From Isochrysis galbana (taxonomy: Eukaryota > Haptophyta > Isochrysidales > Isochrysidaceae): a DNA stretch of 64,000 nucleotides. This document shows positions 50,561 to 59,890 of this stretch, piece by piece; within the stretch, counting starts at the first letter, position 1; every line of letters starts with the position of its first letter. The translations under genes and the position numbers were made by a program. The stretch lies in NCBI GenBank assembly GCA_018136815.1, contig CM030939.1:1930808-1994807 (forward strand). The letters are read 5' to 3'. The notes beneath the pieces were generated by a model. The model saw only the letters and a list, made by a program, of their open reading frames with translations, made no database searches and was not told where the DNA came from.

Positions 50561-53500
50561 TCAGAAGAACGTAGAGGGTGTATCGAGCAGAGAGACGAGG
50601 GTGCGATCCGATGGCGACAGGCGAGCGAAGGCCTCGGAGCGACAGCGAACGAAGGTAGGCGAGGCAAGGGCAGCGTGCGCAAATGCGTGGGAGCCAAACC
50701 ACGGGGACCCGCGCGACGATCCCGACGAGTACCACCACTGCCCGAGGACGAAGACCGCGTGCTGCGGCCGCATCATTGGACCTGCAGGGTTGGCAACAGA
50801 CGGGCGGGCTGAGACGGGCAAATGGGAGACATGAGCAATGGGGCCACTGTGCGAGGACGGTGCGAGACGAGGCGAGCGGCGCGGGGCCTGATGATCCGAG
50901 CCGGTGGTCTCGGATCCCACGGGAGCTTCGATCGCGTGCGACGTCGGCGGGGCTGAGACGGTCTGAGATTGTGATTCTGCAGCCCGCTTTCTCATCTGAG
51001 GCTTACGAAGAGGAGGGAAGGGGTGAGCATCATCATAGGCGGTGACGAGCGACTCGCAGCGGCGAAGCAGTTCGGCTAGCGGCTCCCATGTGGCCGCAGC
51101 TTTCGCGTAGCCACGCCATTTGACGAGGTACTGTCGGGAATCGCCTCGACCCTTGCGGTCAAGAAGTGCATCAACCAGATACTCGTCTGCTTGGACGGGA
51201 TCTTCATCTGTGAGGGTATAGTAGGGACGGAGGTCAGTCACATGCACCTCCTCGGAGAGGAGGCGATTTTCTTGGTCGCGTAGTCGGTAGCGGCCAGCGC
51301 CAAGCGCCTCGGCAATGCGATATGGTCCGCTGTAGTGGTAGAGGAGCTTGTTGCGGAGTCCTGGAATCTTGCGAACCACCCTATCACCTGGAGCGAATTG
51401 GATGGGGGGAGAGTGAGTGCGTAGCGTGTCAGCGAGTGCGTCGGCTTGAGACTCTAAAGTTGCATCATAAGCTGCGGCCCACGCCGCCTTTAAACGACAA
51501 TGCATTTTCCAAGCGTACGAGCGAATTTCCTGAGGTAACTCGGGAGATGGACCAGTCTCAGATGGATCAGAAAGCTGGGCAGGCAGGCGAAGCTCACGGC
51601 CATAGAGCAAGGCAGCAGGCGACATGCGGGTTATGCGATTGGCGGAAGCGCGCATGCTCATTAAAAAGAACGGGAGATGATCGACCCAATGACCGCCGCC
51701 TTCATCGGTAGCACGAGCCATGTTGATCAAGGTCTGCTGAGCTCGTTCCACCAGGCCCACACTCTCGTGATGATGAGGTGTGCTTGGCCGCAAGTCGGTG
51801 CCGGTGCGCTCGAGGATGATCGAGGTAAGTTGACTAGCAAGGTTGCTGCCGGAGTCCGAGCGGAGTTGCCTTGGTACTCCGTGCCGAGAAACGACGTACG
51901 ACATGAAGGCGTGAAGAGCGTCGGCACTCGAGGGGTCGCCGTTGTGAGGGGCCGCCTCGATCCAACGAGTGAGCGAGTCCACGAAAACGAGGAGCTTGTC
52001 GAAGCCTCGAGAGCCCTTGATGAAGTCGTGCGTAGGAGCCATCGAGACGACGTCGCAGAAGACGATGTCGAACGGATAGGCGCCGACCTGCGGTCCCTTG
52101 GGGTCTGCGAGGTGGCGGAAGGGTGCCTTAGCTAAAGTGCACTCGTGGCATTGGCGAACGTGCTCAGAGACGTCTGCGTTCATGCCAGGCCAAAAATATC
52201 GGTCTCGTAGAAGGCGCGCCATTCGGTTGTCGCCGAGGTGGCACAGGTGGTCGTGAAAGGCTTCGAGGTAGGCGCGGCGCATCGTCTTCGGCACGTAGAG
52301 GCAGAGCTTCTCGCCGTCTCTCGCCGGCACTCGTCGGTAGAGTAGTCCAGATCGCAACAGGCATCGAGAAGATTCGCGACTAAGCCAACGCAAGCGACGA
52401 TGGTCGAGGTCGGGGTTATGAGGAGCGGAAGAGAGAAAGCGGATGAGGTCGTGGCAGTCGGGGTCCTCGGCCTGTGCCTCTTTGAGCGCCTCGGCGTTAG
52501 GTGTACCGACGTCGAGGTAGGAGAGGTTGATAGAATCCCTGGTCGTAGAGGACATCCTGGACGATCGTTCGTCAGCTTGCAGACTGGATGCCGTGGTGGT
52601 ACGAGAACGAGAGGCGGCGACGGCTGGCGACTGATTATTCGATGCCGTGGTGGAGCGAGAGTTAGGGACGACGGCGGCTAGCAGCTGCCCACCCCCCTGC
52701 TTAGGAGCGGACGTCTCCGACGTCCCATCGTCTGCAGCCACCAAGCGTGACACGCCATCCGCGTCTTTGTGATTAGCGCCCGGCTTGTGCTCGACGGTGA
52801 AGCGATACTCGGACAACTTGAGCGCCCAGCGCATCAGACGCGACGCCGGCCCACCCTGGACGGTGTCCTTCATGGTGTGCAACCAACGGAGAGCTTGGTG
52901 ATCGATGACGAGGCGGAAGTGCCGGCCCCAAAGGTACGGTCGCCAAGTGCGAATGCTTTCCAAGGCAGCAAGAAGCTCCACCTCGGTGGTGGTCCAATGA
53001 CGCTCCGCGGCGGTGAGGCGGCGACCGTAATACGCAACGACATGCTCGTGTCCGTGGTCGTCAACCTGCGACAGGATTCCGCCGATACCCAGGGTACTGG
53101 CCGCGTCCGTTTTGACGATGAACTCCTTGTCGTGACGAGGCGCAGCCAACACTGGAGCAGACGTGATGAGATCGATGAGGCGACGGATCGCTGTCTGGCA
53201 CTCAGGCGACTGAGAGACGGTAGCCACGTCGACGCCCGTACGAGTAAGGTCGGTGAGAGGGGCCGCGACGTGCGCGAAGCCCTTGATGAACCGACGGTAG
53301 TACGAACAAAGGCCGAGAAACGAGCGAACCTTTTCGAGCGAATCGATGTGACGCGGATCGATCGAGCGTACCGCCTCGACTTTCTTGGGGTCCATCTCGA
53401 GACCACGACGAGACACGACGTGCCCGAGGTATTCGCCCTTGATAGCGAACAAGATGCACTTGGAGGCCTTGCATGAGAGACCAGCCCATCGGAGACGCTC

Positions 53501-55684
53501 GAGAACGAGATCGAGACGGTGAAGCATTTGCTCGAAGGAGGTGTCGATGCGTTCCTCAAGCGTGCTGCCTGTGCCTGTCGACCAAATTCCGATGTCGTCC
53601 AGGTACGGCATGCAAATCTCCCACGCGAGGCCCTGGAGCACCGCATCCATGAGACGACACATGTAGGAAGGGCCGGATTGGACGCCGAACGGGAGGTAGT
53701 TGAACTCGTACTTCTGGCGATGGGTGCAGAACGCCGTGATGGGTTTGTCCTCCTCCTTGATAGGCAGACACCAGAAGCCGGAGGCGAGATCGAGCAGGCA
53801 GAGAAACAAAGAATCTCGAGAGCCTTGGCCCCGAGATAGACGATCGATAGCTTCGACGGTGAGCGGGAGAGGACTATCCGAGATACGAAGCTTCGAGTTC
53901 GTGTCGCGATAATCGACACAGAAGCGAACGGATCCGTCCTTCTTGCCGACGAGGACGACCCGCGAAGCCCATGGCGAATTGGACTTACGAATGATGCCTG
54001 CCGCCTCCATCTCGGCGACGTGCTTGTCGACGATGGCACGGCCCTCGTCGCCCATCTTGGACGGAGCGTGCCGGTGGGCTGTAGCACCGGGGAGGAGAGG
54101 CAGCTCGACCTCCATGACGTGCGTGTGCCGAGGGTTCTTCGGGTCGAGAGCGAACGCGTCGATATGCCGTGCCAGCAGGCAGCGTACGCGCTGCCTCTGG
54201 GACGGCGACAATTGCTTGTCGGGATCGATGGTGATAGCGTCGAGGAGCGCGCGCTGTGCCTCAGTGAGCGAGGACTCGGGGTCGTCCCTATCGCCGGCGA
54301 CCGTCGGCCGAGCCTCGTGCAACTTGTACTCGATGTAGGCTGACGCCACCGGCGAGTACGCAGGAAGGGTTACAGGACGTGGTGCCAGGTTCCAGACCGT
54401 GATCAGCACCTCCCCCTCCGGAGTTGGGGTTTCGACGCTAGTGGCGACCATTGGAGGAGAATCGAGGCCGTCACGGGGTGGTAGACGGTCGACGAGGATG
54501 GCGGAGTCGGGGTAGTTTTCGATGATCTCCAGCGGCAGGCGAACGGAGAACGTACCCCTCGATCGCGAGGGGATAGTGATAGGCTGCCTGGTGTACAGAG
54601 CGAACTCTTTCGACGCAACGGCCGACGTAGAGACGTCGGCGAAGAGTGGCTCAATTTCGACGGCGGCAGACGAACGGTTAGGAGACGAAGGTGGACTGCG
54701 AGTGAAGTCGAGACGAGGGGGCGGCTCAAGCTCGGGATCGAGAGGGGGCAATGGAACCGAAGTCGACATTGCCGGCGGCGACTCGCCGTGAGCCTGGCGG
54801 GATGAAACGTTGTCCGAGATAGGAACGAGCGACGACTCCTCTGCCCGTGGCGAGTCGGCGGAGATCACGGCGACAAGCGGTGCAGAGGAGAGACGAGGGC
54901 GAGTGGAGACGAGGGACGGAACGCGACGATTGTTGACCATAAGGGTCAAGCGGCTATCACACCCAGCATCCGGCGACAGTTCGATACAGGCGGCGTATGC
55001 TTCCAGGAAATCGTTTCCCAGGAGAAGCATAGGTGCGCCTTCGACGACGAGGAAACGGTGTCGGAATTCGACACCGGAGAGAGAGAAGACCAACGTGGCG
55101 TAGCCGCGGGTACGGAGGGGGTTACCATCCGGTCCGACAACGGCAGGTCGGTCCGAAGCATGTTCGACTAAGACGCAAGCGTCGCGGGGCAGTGTGGCCA
55201 ACAGCTCGGTGGTTACAACCGAGGGACCGGCTCCCGTGTCGGCTAGAGTCTTGTTGACGGCGAGGGCGGAATCGACGATATAACGAGTAGGGCCCGTGGC
55301 GGAGTGACGGCAAACGATGAGATCGCGAACGTACAGGCAGTGGCGGGGGTATAGGCTTGGCGGCGTGTCGGAGACAAGCCTCGCCGGTACCTCCCTGGTC
55401 AAAGAAGCGACGACAGCAGGCTGGTTGAGAGCAGGTGTGAAACCCGAGGGAACGAAGGCGGCGTGCCGCTGCCTATGGTCGGCAATGACGTCAGCAACGG
55501 AGCGGCGAGCAGGGCGATCGAGCGGAGGCAGCGGTGGGTGCAAGTCCGGCAGGGCACCCAAGCCTAGGCGACATGGCGGCGTAGGGAGAAGAGCGAGGCG
55601 TTCCTGGTCCGACCAGGTAAGACGCAAGGCAGCATGCCAGCCCTTTGGCGTGAACGTGTCCGGAAAGGAAACGGAGCCCCACAT
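50561..55684 (-). CDS. Gypsy polyprotein: protease, RT, RNase H, integrase, chromodomain (no gag recognised)
   Basis: About 1707 residues starting at 55684, an ATG that lies at the LTR edge; the frame is open 52 codons further into the LTR. About 130 residues after the start comes an aspartic protease site, LADTGAGPSVVTTELL. Reverse transcriptase: VRFCVDYRDTNSKLRISDS, FLCLLDLASGFWCLPIKE, PYLDDIGIWS (intact Y-L-D-D). RNase H: HWTTTEVELLAALESIRTW. Integrase: zinc-finger HDHLCHLGDNRMARLLRD with CHECTLAKA, then the DDE core (VFVDSLTRWIEAAP, LRSDSGSNLASQL, SVGLVERAQQTL). Near the C-terminus YLVKWRGYAKAAATWEP (about 51090-51150) is a chromodomain. No nucleocapsid or gag domain is visible, so the element may depend on gag from elsewhere. 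Frame is intact. Confidence 0.9.
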   Translation of the reverse strand: MWGSVSFPDTFTPKGWHAALRLTWSDQERLALLPTPPCRLGLGALPDLHPPLPPLDRPARRSVADVIADHRQRHAAFVPSGFTPALNQPAVVASLTREVPARLVSDTPPSLYPRHCLYVRDLIVCRHSATGPTRYIVDSALAVNKTLADTGAGPSVVTTELLATLPRDACVLVEHASDRPAVVGPDGNPLRTRGYATLVFSLSGVEFRHRFLVVEGAPMLLLGNDFLEAYAACIELSPDAGCDSRLTLMVNNRRVPSLVSTRPRLSSAPLVAVISADSPRAEESSLVPISDNVSSRQAHGESPPAMSTSVPLPPLDPELEPPPRLDFTRSPPSSPNRSSAAVEIEPLFADVSTSAVASKEFALYTRQPITIPSRSRGTFSVRLPLEIIENYPDSAILVDRLPPRDGLDSPPMVATSVETPTPEGEVLITVWNLAPRPVTLPAYSPVASAYIEYKLHEARPTVAGDRDDPESSLTEAQRALLDAITIDPDKQLSPSQRQRVRCLLARHIDAFALDPKNPRHTHVMEVELPLLPGATAHRHAPSKMGDEGRAIVDKHVAEMEAAGIIRKSNSPWASRVVLVGKKDGSVRFCVDYRDTNSKLRISDSPLPLTVEAIDRLSRGQGSRDSLFLCLLDLASGFWCLPIKEEDKPITAFCTHRQKYEFNYLPFGVQSGPSYMCRLMDAVLQGLAWEICMPYLDDIGIWSTGTGSTLEERIDTSFEQMLHRLDLVLERLRWAGLSCKASKCILFAIKGEYLGHVVSRRGLEMDPKKVEAVRSIDPRHIDSLEKVRSFLGLCSYYRRFIKGFAHVAAPLTDLTRTGVDVATVSQSPECQTAIRRLIDLITSAPVLAAPRHDKEFIVKTDAASTLGIGGILSQVDDHGHEHVVAYYGRRLTAAERHWTTTEVELLAALESIRTWRPYLWGRHFRLVIDHQALRWLHTMKDTVQGGPASRLMRWALKLSEYRFTVEHKPGANHKDADGVSRLVAADDGTSETSAPKQGGGQLLAAVVPNSRSTTASNNQSPAVAASRSRTTTASSLQADERSSRMSSTTRDSINLSYLDVGTPNAEALKEAQAEDPDCHDLIRFLSSAPHNPDLDHRRLRWLSRESSRCLLRSGLLYRRVPARDGEKLCLYVPKTMRRAYLEAFHDHLCHLGDNRMARLLRDRYFWPGMNADVSEHVRQCHECTLAKAPFRHLADPKGPQVGAYPFDIVFCDVVSMAPTHDFIKGSRGFDKLLVFVDSLTRWIEAAPHNGDPSSADALHAFMSYVVSRHGVPRQLRSDSGSNLASQLTSIILERTGTDLRPSTPHHHESVGLVERAQQTLINMARATDEGGGHWVDHLPFFLMSMRASANRITRMSPAALLYGRELRLPAQLSDPSETGPSPELPQEIRSYAWKMHCRLKAAWAAAYDATLESQADALADTLRTHSPPIQFAPGDRVVRKIPGLRNKLLYHYSGPYRIAEALGAGRYRLRDQENRLLSEEVHVTDLRPYYTLTDEDPVQADEYLVDALLDRKGRGDSRQYLVKWRGYAKAAATWEPLAELLRRCESLVTAYDDAHPFPPLRKPQMRKRAAESQSQTVSAPPTSHAIEAPVGSETTGSDHQAPRRSPRLAPSSHSGPIAHVSHLPVSARPSVANPAGPMMRPQHAVFVLGQWWYSSGSSRGSPWFGSHAFAHAALASPTFVRCRSEAFARLSPSDRTLVSLLDTPSTFF

Positions 55685-56395
55685 CGCCGGTAACTCAAAC
55701 ACGTCGCGAGAGACAGAGAGAGAGAGAGCGAGAGAGAGAGAGAATCCGCAGCGACGGTCGGAGCGTGTCTTCGCTTTGGATTTTCCCACCAAGGCGGAAA
55801 GTCGAAGAGGAACGTTATGTCGCGCAACCACGGCGATCACATTGGATACAGATCGCAGCGAGGTATCCTTGCAATCGAAGAAATCTTGCTGTTGAGCGTG
55901 GACCTTCTAGACGTTTCTATCGAGCAACCCCGAGTAGCAACCAAGGGAGGAGAAAACCAAAAACCAACGGGACCAAGGGCTTCCATGCAACTTGCATCAA
56001 GGGGAAAGATAACCCAAAACCAAAGCAGCGAATCTAAATCAATCTCCAAGGGGAGATGGCAAACCAAGGACCAAGGAGAAAGATTCCCTCACCCAAGCAG
56101 CGAACCTAAATCGATCTCCGAGGGGAGATGGCAAACCAAACCTGATTGCCCCCAGAAGCAGGTAAAGAAACGCGGGGAGATAGCGAATTAAACCTTTTGC
56201 GAGGCGCCTGGGAGGAAGAAAGGTGGGGAAACTTCCCTTCTCTTCGAGAGAGCAGAGGGAGGGCGCTCCAGAACCCTAGATCCTAGGCGTCCACGCGAAG
56301 TTTTTGACCGAGAACGAGAACGAGAGAATTATAACGATAAATACCGAACGAAGAGAAGAGAGAAGCCTAGCGAGAGTCGATTCGCGAATGCGACA
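55677..56395 (-). repeat. 5' LTR of gypsy copy A
   Basis: 719 bp; near identical to 48877-49593. It overlaps the first codon of the polyprotein. Its outer end ...GCGACA abuts copia sequence GAAGGAGGTCC. Confidence 0.9.
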
Positions 56396-56943
56396 GAAGG
56401 AGGTCCAGCAGGTGGGCAACAGCCCTCTTGAGATTGAGTTGGAATGTGCAAAACGAATCGATGAGAGCCTTCCCAAAGGTTGGCATGTTTACCAAAAGGT
56501 TAGGAGAAGCTGTGCGACGTCGAGATTCGATCCAGCAGCCTTCGGCCGTGCGGTCCACGCGCTCACCGTGGTACCATTGAGCTGCGACTTCATCATTTCC
56601 ATCCGAGGTGCGGAAGGTGAATATGTACCTTGGAAGAAGTTGGGTGAACTCTTCACCGTCAACCAGAGATTGTTTTTGAAATTTTTGGAGGGTCAGTGCT
56701 CCGGCGAATCGGAGTTGTCCGTCGCGCGGCATCATTGGCGGTGATTGTGGGCCCATTTCCAGTGCTTCTGGCCCGAAGATCGCTCCCTTGAGCGGGTTTG
56801 ACAGCGTAGGCCATGAATTTTGACCCAAAATGAATTCGATCTTGGCCTCAATGTCAACCTTGTGTTGAGAGAAGAGGCCCGGCGAGCGCGCGCCAATGTT
56901 CGCGCGTGAGAGGAGTGATGAACCCCTCTCGGCGGGGGTACCA
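56396..56943 (-). pseudogene. Copia 5' internal region, right of the gypsy insertion
   Basis: Between the copia 5' LTR and the gypsy element. A minus-strand frame (57011 to 56367) contains normal-looking sequence such as KGAIFGPEALEMGPQSPPMM, RYIFTFRTSDGNDEVAAQWY and LLVNMPTFGKALIDSF. I do not recognise the domain and it may be gag-related. It is cut from the rest of the element by the gypsy copy. Confidence 0.45.
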
Positions 56944-57120
56944 TGTTTGATTCCCACATAAGTGGGACTGTGAATGCCCAGTAGTAGGGTATAGATCAGT
57001 GACATTGACAAGCGTTAGCGCAACTACGCGACAGAGCAACGGCGACGAGGGGGGGGGGAACGTTCCCACACTGGGAATAGAACTGACTCAGTTACAACAA
57101 ATCTCACTTAAGATTAAACA
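56944..57120 (-). repeat. 5' LTR of the copia element
   Basis: 177 bp; same ends and length as 45423-45599. Flanked on the outside by CACAT at 57121-57125. Confidence 0.9.
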
Positions 57121-57125
57121 CACAT

Positions 57126-58361
57126 GACGGCGAGAAAGAGATTTGTCACGGGATCGAATGAGAACTGACGAAAGGTGGCCGGGGGCTCGAAGAGCCAAAA
57201 AAGACACCCGGCCGTCGGTTTAAAAAGTTTCCTATTTTTAAGTTTTTACCCCTCTCTGCGCGCCTCCCCGAGGGAGATGGAGGCGCGCGCCGTGCGCCGC
57301 CGGATGCTGCTTGGCGAGAGCTCTCATGTACACCCGGGATGAGCTCCTGGGTCCAACCAGGTGAGGAGTGATGGCCTTTTGAAGTTGGCTGCCCACACCC
57401 CCGTCCATCAGGCCATGGGGGCTCAACGCACCAACGTGCGCACACTAGTGCCTCGCCATTCACAGCCATGCACAGCCCACAAGACACAGCCAGACAGGGC
57501 CCCTGGGGCACTGCCTGGTGCACACTCATCACCCGCTCATCTTTCATTAACGGTTCACACCGCACCGCGCGCGGAGCACGCGGCTGTGAGCCATTTCACT
57601 CAACTGAATCCACCCGTGCGCGCTTCTCAGGTGGTTCGACCTGATCATCTTCAGCTGCAGTTTCAGAAGCGCCTGTGCTTCTGCTGCTTTTGCTGCCTCA
57701 GCAGGTGCGTGTGGCACGGGCGGGGTGCGAAGAGATTCGCCCTGTGTATGTTGCGCAGCCCCGGACCGCGTGCCTGCGACTGGTGCTGACATGGCGACGG
57801 CCGCTATGGTAGGCGCTATGAGCATGGAGCGTGGACGTGGGAGCTGACGCCCACAGTGTGTCCGTGCTGCAGGCAACTTTGCATCCATGAAAGGGGCGCG
57901 ATCGTCTTGCGCTTCAGGTTGGATAGATAGACTCCGGCCTTTGCTATGCGCGAGGTGAGGCGTTGCTTTTCTTACCAACACTCGACTAGAAACTTCAGTA
58001 ATAGGGTGGGAACCGGCGAGGGAGATTTTCAGTCTCCTTCGTCAAGGATGGATAGTAGGCAGCAGTCTTTGCTGGAGCGCGCGTGTAATGTATGCGTCCT
58101 TACGACGCTTGTGCTGCAATAGTGTGAGCATTACCCCCCTTGCCAACAGTCGGGAAATTGAGTAAACACCCGCAAAACGCGCGATTTTTGTATCAAATCT
58201 GACCAGGTAAGTTAAGTCGCGTTCCGTCAAAAGAGGGCCAGGTGATTTTTTGTTGTGCTTGTTTTCTTTTTAGGTAGCCATACTAATATTATTATTAAAG
58301 ATGAGTACAAAGCTAATCACGTTCCCCCCCCCCGCCCCTCTCAACACGCGGTAACTCCCAG
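57126..58361. other. Intergenic, no firm gene
   Basis: The first bases continue the DNA originally next to 45417. Contains a hairpin GCGCGCCTCC-(11 nt)-GGAGGCGCGC at 57258-57288, a GGAGA-TTTTCAG-TCTCC hairpin near 58030 and a C11 run at 58326-58336. Frames at 57361-57789 (plus) and 57547-57981 (minus) overlap each other antisense and have no recognised motif; an Ala-rich stretch in the latter is unremarkable. Confidence 0.4.
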
Positions 58362-58946
58362 CTACGCGGACTGAGTTTTCATCTTCTTCGTCTTTTTCTC
58401 ACATCCCTCTTCCTCGATCCTATTGTCGATGTCGTTCTGCTGGCAGGCGACGATATCGCTTGGCTGATCTTGGGTGGCGAGATCCGTGATGCGTGCGAGG
58501 AAGGCCTTCTTGTTCTGCACGTAGAGTTTGCCAGCTGCTCGGCGCACTTGCACCATGGGATTCGTTTCAGAGTACGCGACCGCCGTGATGTATTCCATGC
58601 AGAGGTACGCGACGGCGGCTTGCTCTCCAATGTATCTGGTCTTTGGGATTGGGATCTTGTCGTACTCGTCAGAGTAGTCGCCGACGAGCATGAGGGTTGC
58701 CTTGCACCAACGGCCCATGTATGGCTTGATGAGTGCCCACATTGACGGGTAGCGTTCCTTGGCCAGATCCACGCGAAAGTCTCCACATCCACGGCCCATG
58801 CCAGAGGCTGTGACGAGCAGCATCGCCAGGATGGCGCCGCTCATGCCCTCCTCCATGTGTTCGCAGAACCTGAAGGCTGGGCTGCGGACCTCCTCGTAGG
58901 TGCGGTGACCGAGTCGCTTGGCGATGAAGACAAAGTACTGGCCCAA
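58362..58946 (-). CDS. MGQY-type conserved hypothetical protein
   Basis: 194 residues starting MGQYFVFIAKRLGHRTYEE. The opening M-G-Q-Y and the GRGCGDF, GRWCKATLMLVGDYSDE blocks recall a widespread bacterial/eukaryotic family of unknown function with MGQYY starts and a W-x-G-D/GDY motif; this is from memory and tentative. The C-terminal ~25 residues are Lys/Glu-rich. No membrane segment or signal peptide. Upstream of the start there is a pair of inverted CCACAATTG words (58964-59008). An overlapping out-of-frame ORF (58669-59001) is not considered real. Confidence 0.5.
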   Translation of the reverse strand: MGQYFVFIAKRLGHRTYEEVRSPAFRFCEHMEEGMSGAILAMLLVTASGMGRGCGDFRVDLAKERYPSMWALIKPYMGRWCKATLMLVGDYSDEYDKIPIPKTRYIGEQAAVAYLCMEYITAVAYSETNPMVQVRRAAGKLYVQNKKAFLARITDLATQDQPSDIVACQQNDIDNRIEEEGCEKKTKKMKTQSA

Positions 58947-59195
58947 AGTGTCGTTCCGTCAATTGTGGGACATCAGTCGATTTGAGCGATCGAATGTCCA
59001 CAATTGTACATGGAGCAGTATTTTAACGTTGTGTACGAAAACGCTAAGCGGACACAAAACACCATTTCACTACAGACGTGATTGCTCCACGCGCCCTGAT
59101 ATCCATCATAGTGTTGCCATGTCACGGGTAAAAAACTTTTCGCACACACCCTAAATGCAGACTACAACTTTTTTTCTCTGCTTCCCCCCCGCGGT
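58947..59195. promoter_or_regulatory. Upstream region of the MGQY-type gene
   Basis: Contains inverted CAATTGTGG/CCACAATTG words (58962-58970 and 58997-59005) with a spacer of 26 nt, forming a possible stem. No gene. AT-richer than the neighbours. Confidence 0.35.
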
Positions 59196-59600
59196 GCATG
59201 TTCCCCCCGAGGGAGACGCCGTGTCAGAGCTTTTCCCCTGTGTCTCCGCTAACGGCCGACAACTACATAAACACTCATTTAAAGAGATATTTCACACGGA
59301 GCACGTGTGATGACTTGCAATCACATCGTGCACGCCGTGCATGGGCACGGCGCGATGCGCATCGGTCCCCCCGCGGAGACGCCGTGCGTGCGCATGTCAA
59401 CTTGTCCCCTATGCGTACCCCCTAAGGCCCACAACCACGTAAACAAGCCATGTAAGAGATGTTTCTTTACGCAGCGCGTGTGATGACTTGCAATCACACT
59501 GTGCACGCCGTGCGTGGGCACGGCGCGATGTGCATCGGCTCCCCCGCGGGGGCGCCGTGCGTGCGCATAGCATTTTCCAGGAAGGTGCACGCCGTGCGTT
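59196..59600. repeat. Tandem repeat of ~175 bp, about 2.3 copies
   Basis: Units share CGTGTGATGACTTGCAATCAC, then GTGCACGCCGTGC[A/G]TGGGCACGGCGCGATG, the CCCCCGCGG...CGCCGTG block and an ACA(A/C)CTAC[A/G]TAAACA...AAGAGAT stretch. The two best copies begin at about 59304 and 59479. CGCCGTGC motifs make it hairpin-rich. A minus- and plus-strand frame both pass through it, which is compositional. Confidence 0.7.
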
Positions 59601-59890
59601 CACTCGTTCCGCGGGGGGGACTCTGGGCGCGGAGGGCGGTCGGGAACCATGGGGACACCCCCTGGGACCGGGGAATTATTACCGTACATGGCGAGAACAT
59701 TAACATAAACAACTGGTATGTCTATTGGTCTCTCTCTCTCTCTCTCTCTCCCCCCCCCCCGGGGTTCCCTCCCTCCCCCCCCCCCTCCTCCTCTCATCGA
59801 CCTACCAGAGAGAGAAGGCTCCTACTGCCTGCCTCCCTCCTCCCTCCTCGCTCACCCTCCAGCTCTCTCCTCGCCCTCGTCTTCCTCACG

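Larger units (their letters stand above)
48877..56395 (-). mobile_element. Ty3/gypsy chromovirus-type LTR retrotransposon, nested in the copia element
   Basis: Two near-identical LTRs (48877-49593 and 55677-56395) enclose a 5.3-kb polyprotein frame in minus orientation. The LTR start is TGTCGCATTCGCGAATCGAC, preceded at the 3' LTR by a GGGGGG polypurine tract. The other LTR end is poorly defined (...GGCGATGTGGGG), not CA; the 5' LTR is directly followed by TGGGGCTCCG, which could be a primer-binding site. I could not find a target-site duplication. LTR identity implies a recent insertion, after the copia. Confidence 0.88.
45423..57120 (-). mobile_element. Ty1/copia LTR retrotransposon with a nested gypsy element
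   Basis: Two 177-bp LTRs at 45423-45599 and 56944-57120 start TGTTTGATTCCCAC and end GATTAAACA. They are flanked by a 5-bp duplication CACAT (45418-45422 and 57121-57125), the size expected for copia. On the minus strand the right LTR is 5': it is followed by TGGTACCCCCGCC (56943 downward), a primer-binding-site-like TGG start. The 3' LTR at 45599 is preceded by GTGGGGGAG, a purine-rich tract. The internal domain is split by a complete gypsy element (48877-56395). The 5' part is interrupted and the pol frame starts abruptly, so the element is dead. Confidence 0.9.

Noticed and set aside
52870..54087. 405-codon minus-strand ORF in another frame within the gypsy pol gene
   Set aside because: Ser/Arg/Thr-rich out-of-frame reading of a bona fide RT/RNase H coding region.
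59196..59600. CRISPR-like array
   Set aside because: Only about two units of ~175 bp, with no short identical repeats or unique spacers, and the context is eukaryotic.
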